Assembly (NCBI GenBank): GCA_019454045.1
Contig: SKCR01033467.1
Coordinates: forward strand, 1-64,000
Direction of reading: 5' to 3'
Length of the DNA: 64,000 nt
Source of the DNA: Zanthoxylum bungeanum
Taxonomy: Eukaryota > Streptophyta > Magnoliopsida > Sapindales > Rutaceae
Below the pieces are notes generated by a model that saw only the letters and a list, made by a program, of their open reading frames with translations, was not told the DNA's origin and did no database searches. Both the position numbers and the translations under genes were made by a program. Below, piece after piece: positions 63,662 through 64,000 of this stretch. The stretch's first letter is position 1; every line of letters starts with the position of its first letter.

Positions 63662-64000
63662 TGATGAGTGGTATTTATATCACTATTCCCACTCATTTGA
63701 CCTAATATTTCGTATAGTTTCTCGGGTTTGATGAACGTTTTGATGTGTTTTAGTTTATTTTGCAGATAAAATAATATCGGGTCTTAATGAAATCATTTAG
63801 GATGAAATGTGGATCAAATAAGGGCAATTATTGGACTTGATATATTAATTTTGAAGATTGGAAATTTGAAAGGGCGTTTTGACGAAGTGCAGTTTTGGAA
63901 ATTCCAGTTTTGTGCATCTGTCGTATTTTGGGCATAACTTTTTACTCAGATATCGGATTGAGTTGATTCAAGTTCCAGATTAAAGAAGACTCAAAGATCT
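63662..64000 (+). repeat. 3' LTR of the Athila-like element (start only)
   Basis: The first 339 bp match the start of the 5' LTR at 57698 base for base except for one missing T in the CACTTATTCCC/CACTATTCCC tract. The remaining 1.7 kb are outside the window. Confidence 0.95.

Larger units (their letters stand above)
57698..64000 (+). mobile_element. Athila-like non-autonomous LTR retrotransposon carrying a LOG gene (runs off the window)
   Basis: 5' LTR 57698-59773, tRNA-Asp primer site 59780, gag-like ORF 59911-61164, LOG ORF 61677-62330, duplicated noncoding block 62870-63115, polypurine tract 63650-63661, 3' LTR from 63662. Left target-site bases are GTTGA (57693-57697). It sits in the gag of the minus-strand Tat-like element. 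No RT, integrase or RNase H is present. The 339 bp of the two LTRs that can be compared differ only by one T (57721 region versus 63685), so insertion is very recent. Confidence 0.92.

Overview
The window is nuclear DNA of a flowering plant, most likely a eudicot. It is AT-rich, its host genes are split by GT-AG introns, and it holds LTR retrotransposons, SINEs, MITEs and a Mutator-like element. The four ordinary host genes are a plant cysteine oxidase (PCO1/2-like, +, 14316-16987), a group IIb WRKY factor of the WRKY72/61/9 kind (+, 38449-41269), a mitochondrial GUF1/LepA (EF4) translation factor (-, 41980-47430) and a FEZ-like NAC factor (-, 48496/48597-50063). WRKY and GUF1 are tail to tail. 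No operon-like organisation is expected or seen.

Layout. 1-2349: tandem repeats and 3' LTR of a Tat-like Ty3 retrotransposon that begins left of the window. 2350-14000: gene-poor DNA with SINEs, MITEs and a duplicated MITE block. 14316-16987: PCO. 20581-27281: a solo Ty3 LTR split by a Ty1/copia element, each layer with its own perfect 5-bp target-site duplication. 30051-35194: a complete gag-only Tat-like element with two 798-bp LTRs, perfect target duplication and a 1.5-kb tandem-repeat 3' region. 38.4-50.1 kb: WRKY, GUF1 and NAC. 51.0-64.0 kb: a TRIM, then a three-deep nest. A MULE transposase gene (cut at 53129) is interrupted by a Tat-like element on the minus strand (53130-57697 and beyond), whose gag is interrupted at 57697/57698 by a very young Athila-like element running off the right edge.

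The most interesting feature is in that last element. Between its tRNA-Asp primer-binding site and its 3' LTR there is no pol. It carries an acidic gag-like ORF and then an intact, intronless, 217-codon LOG-family gene (cytokinin riboside 5'-monophosphate phosphoribohydrolase) at 61677-62330, flanked on both sides by Athila-type backbone. This looks like capture of a host cytokinin-activation gene by an LTR retrotransposon. The LOG protein ends in a basic patch plus an LDLNL EAR-like motif. The visible 339 bp of the two LTRs differ by one single-base indel, so the insertion is recent.

None of the LTR retrotransposons in view shows a recognisable reverse transcriptase, so all would depend on enzymes supplied in trans.
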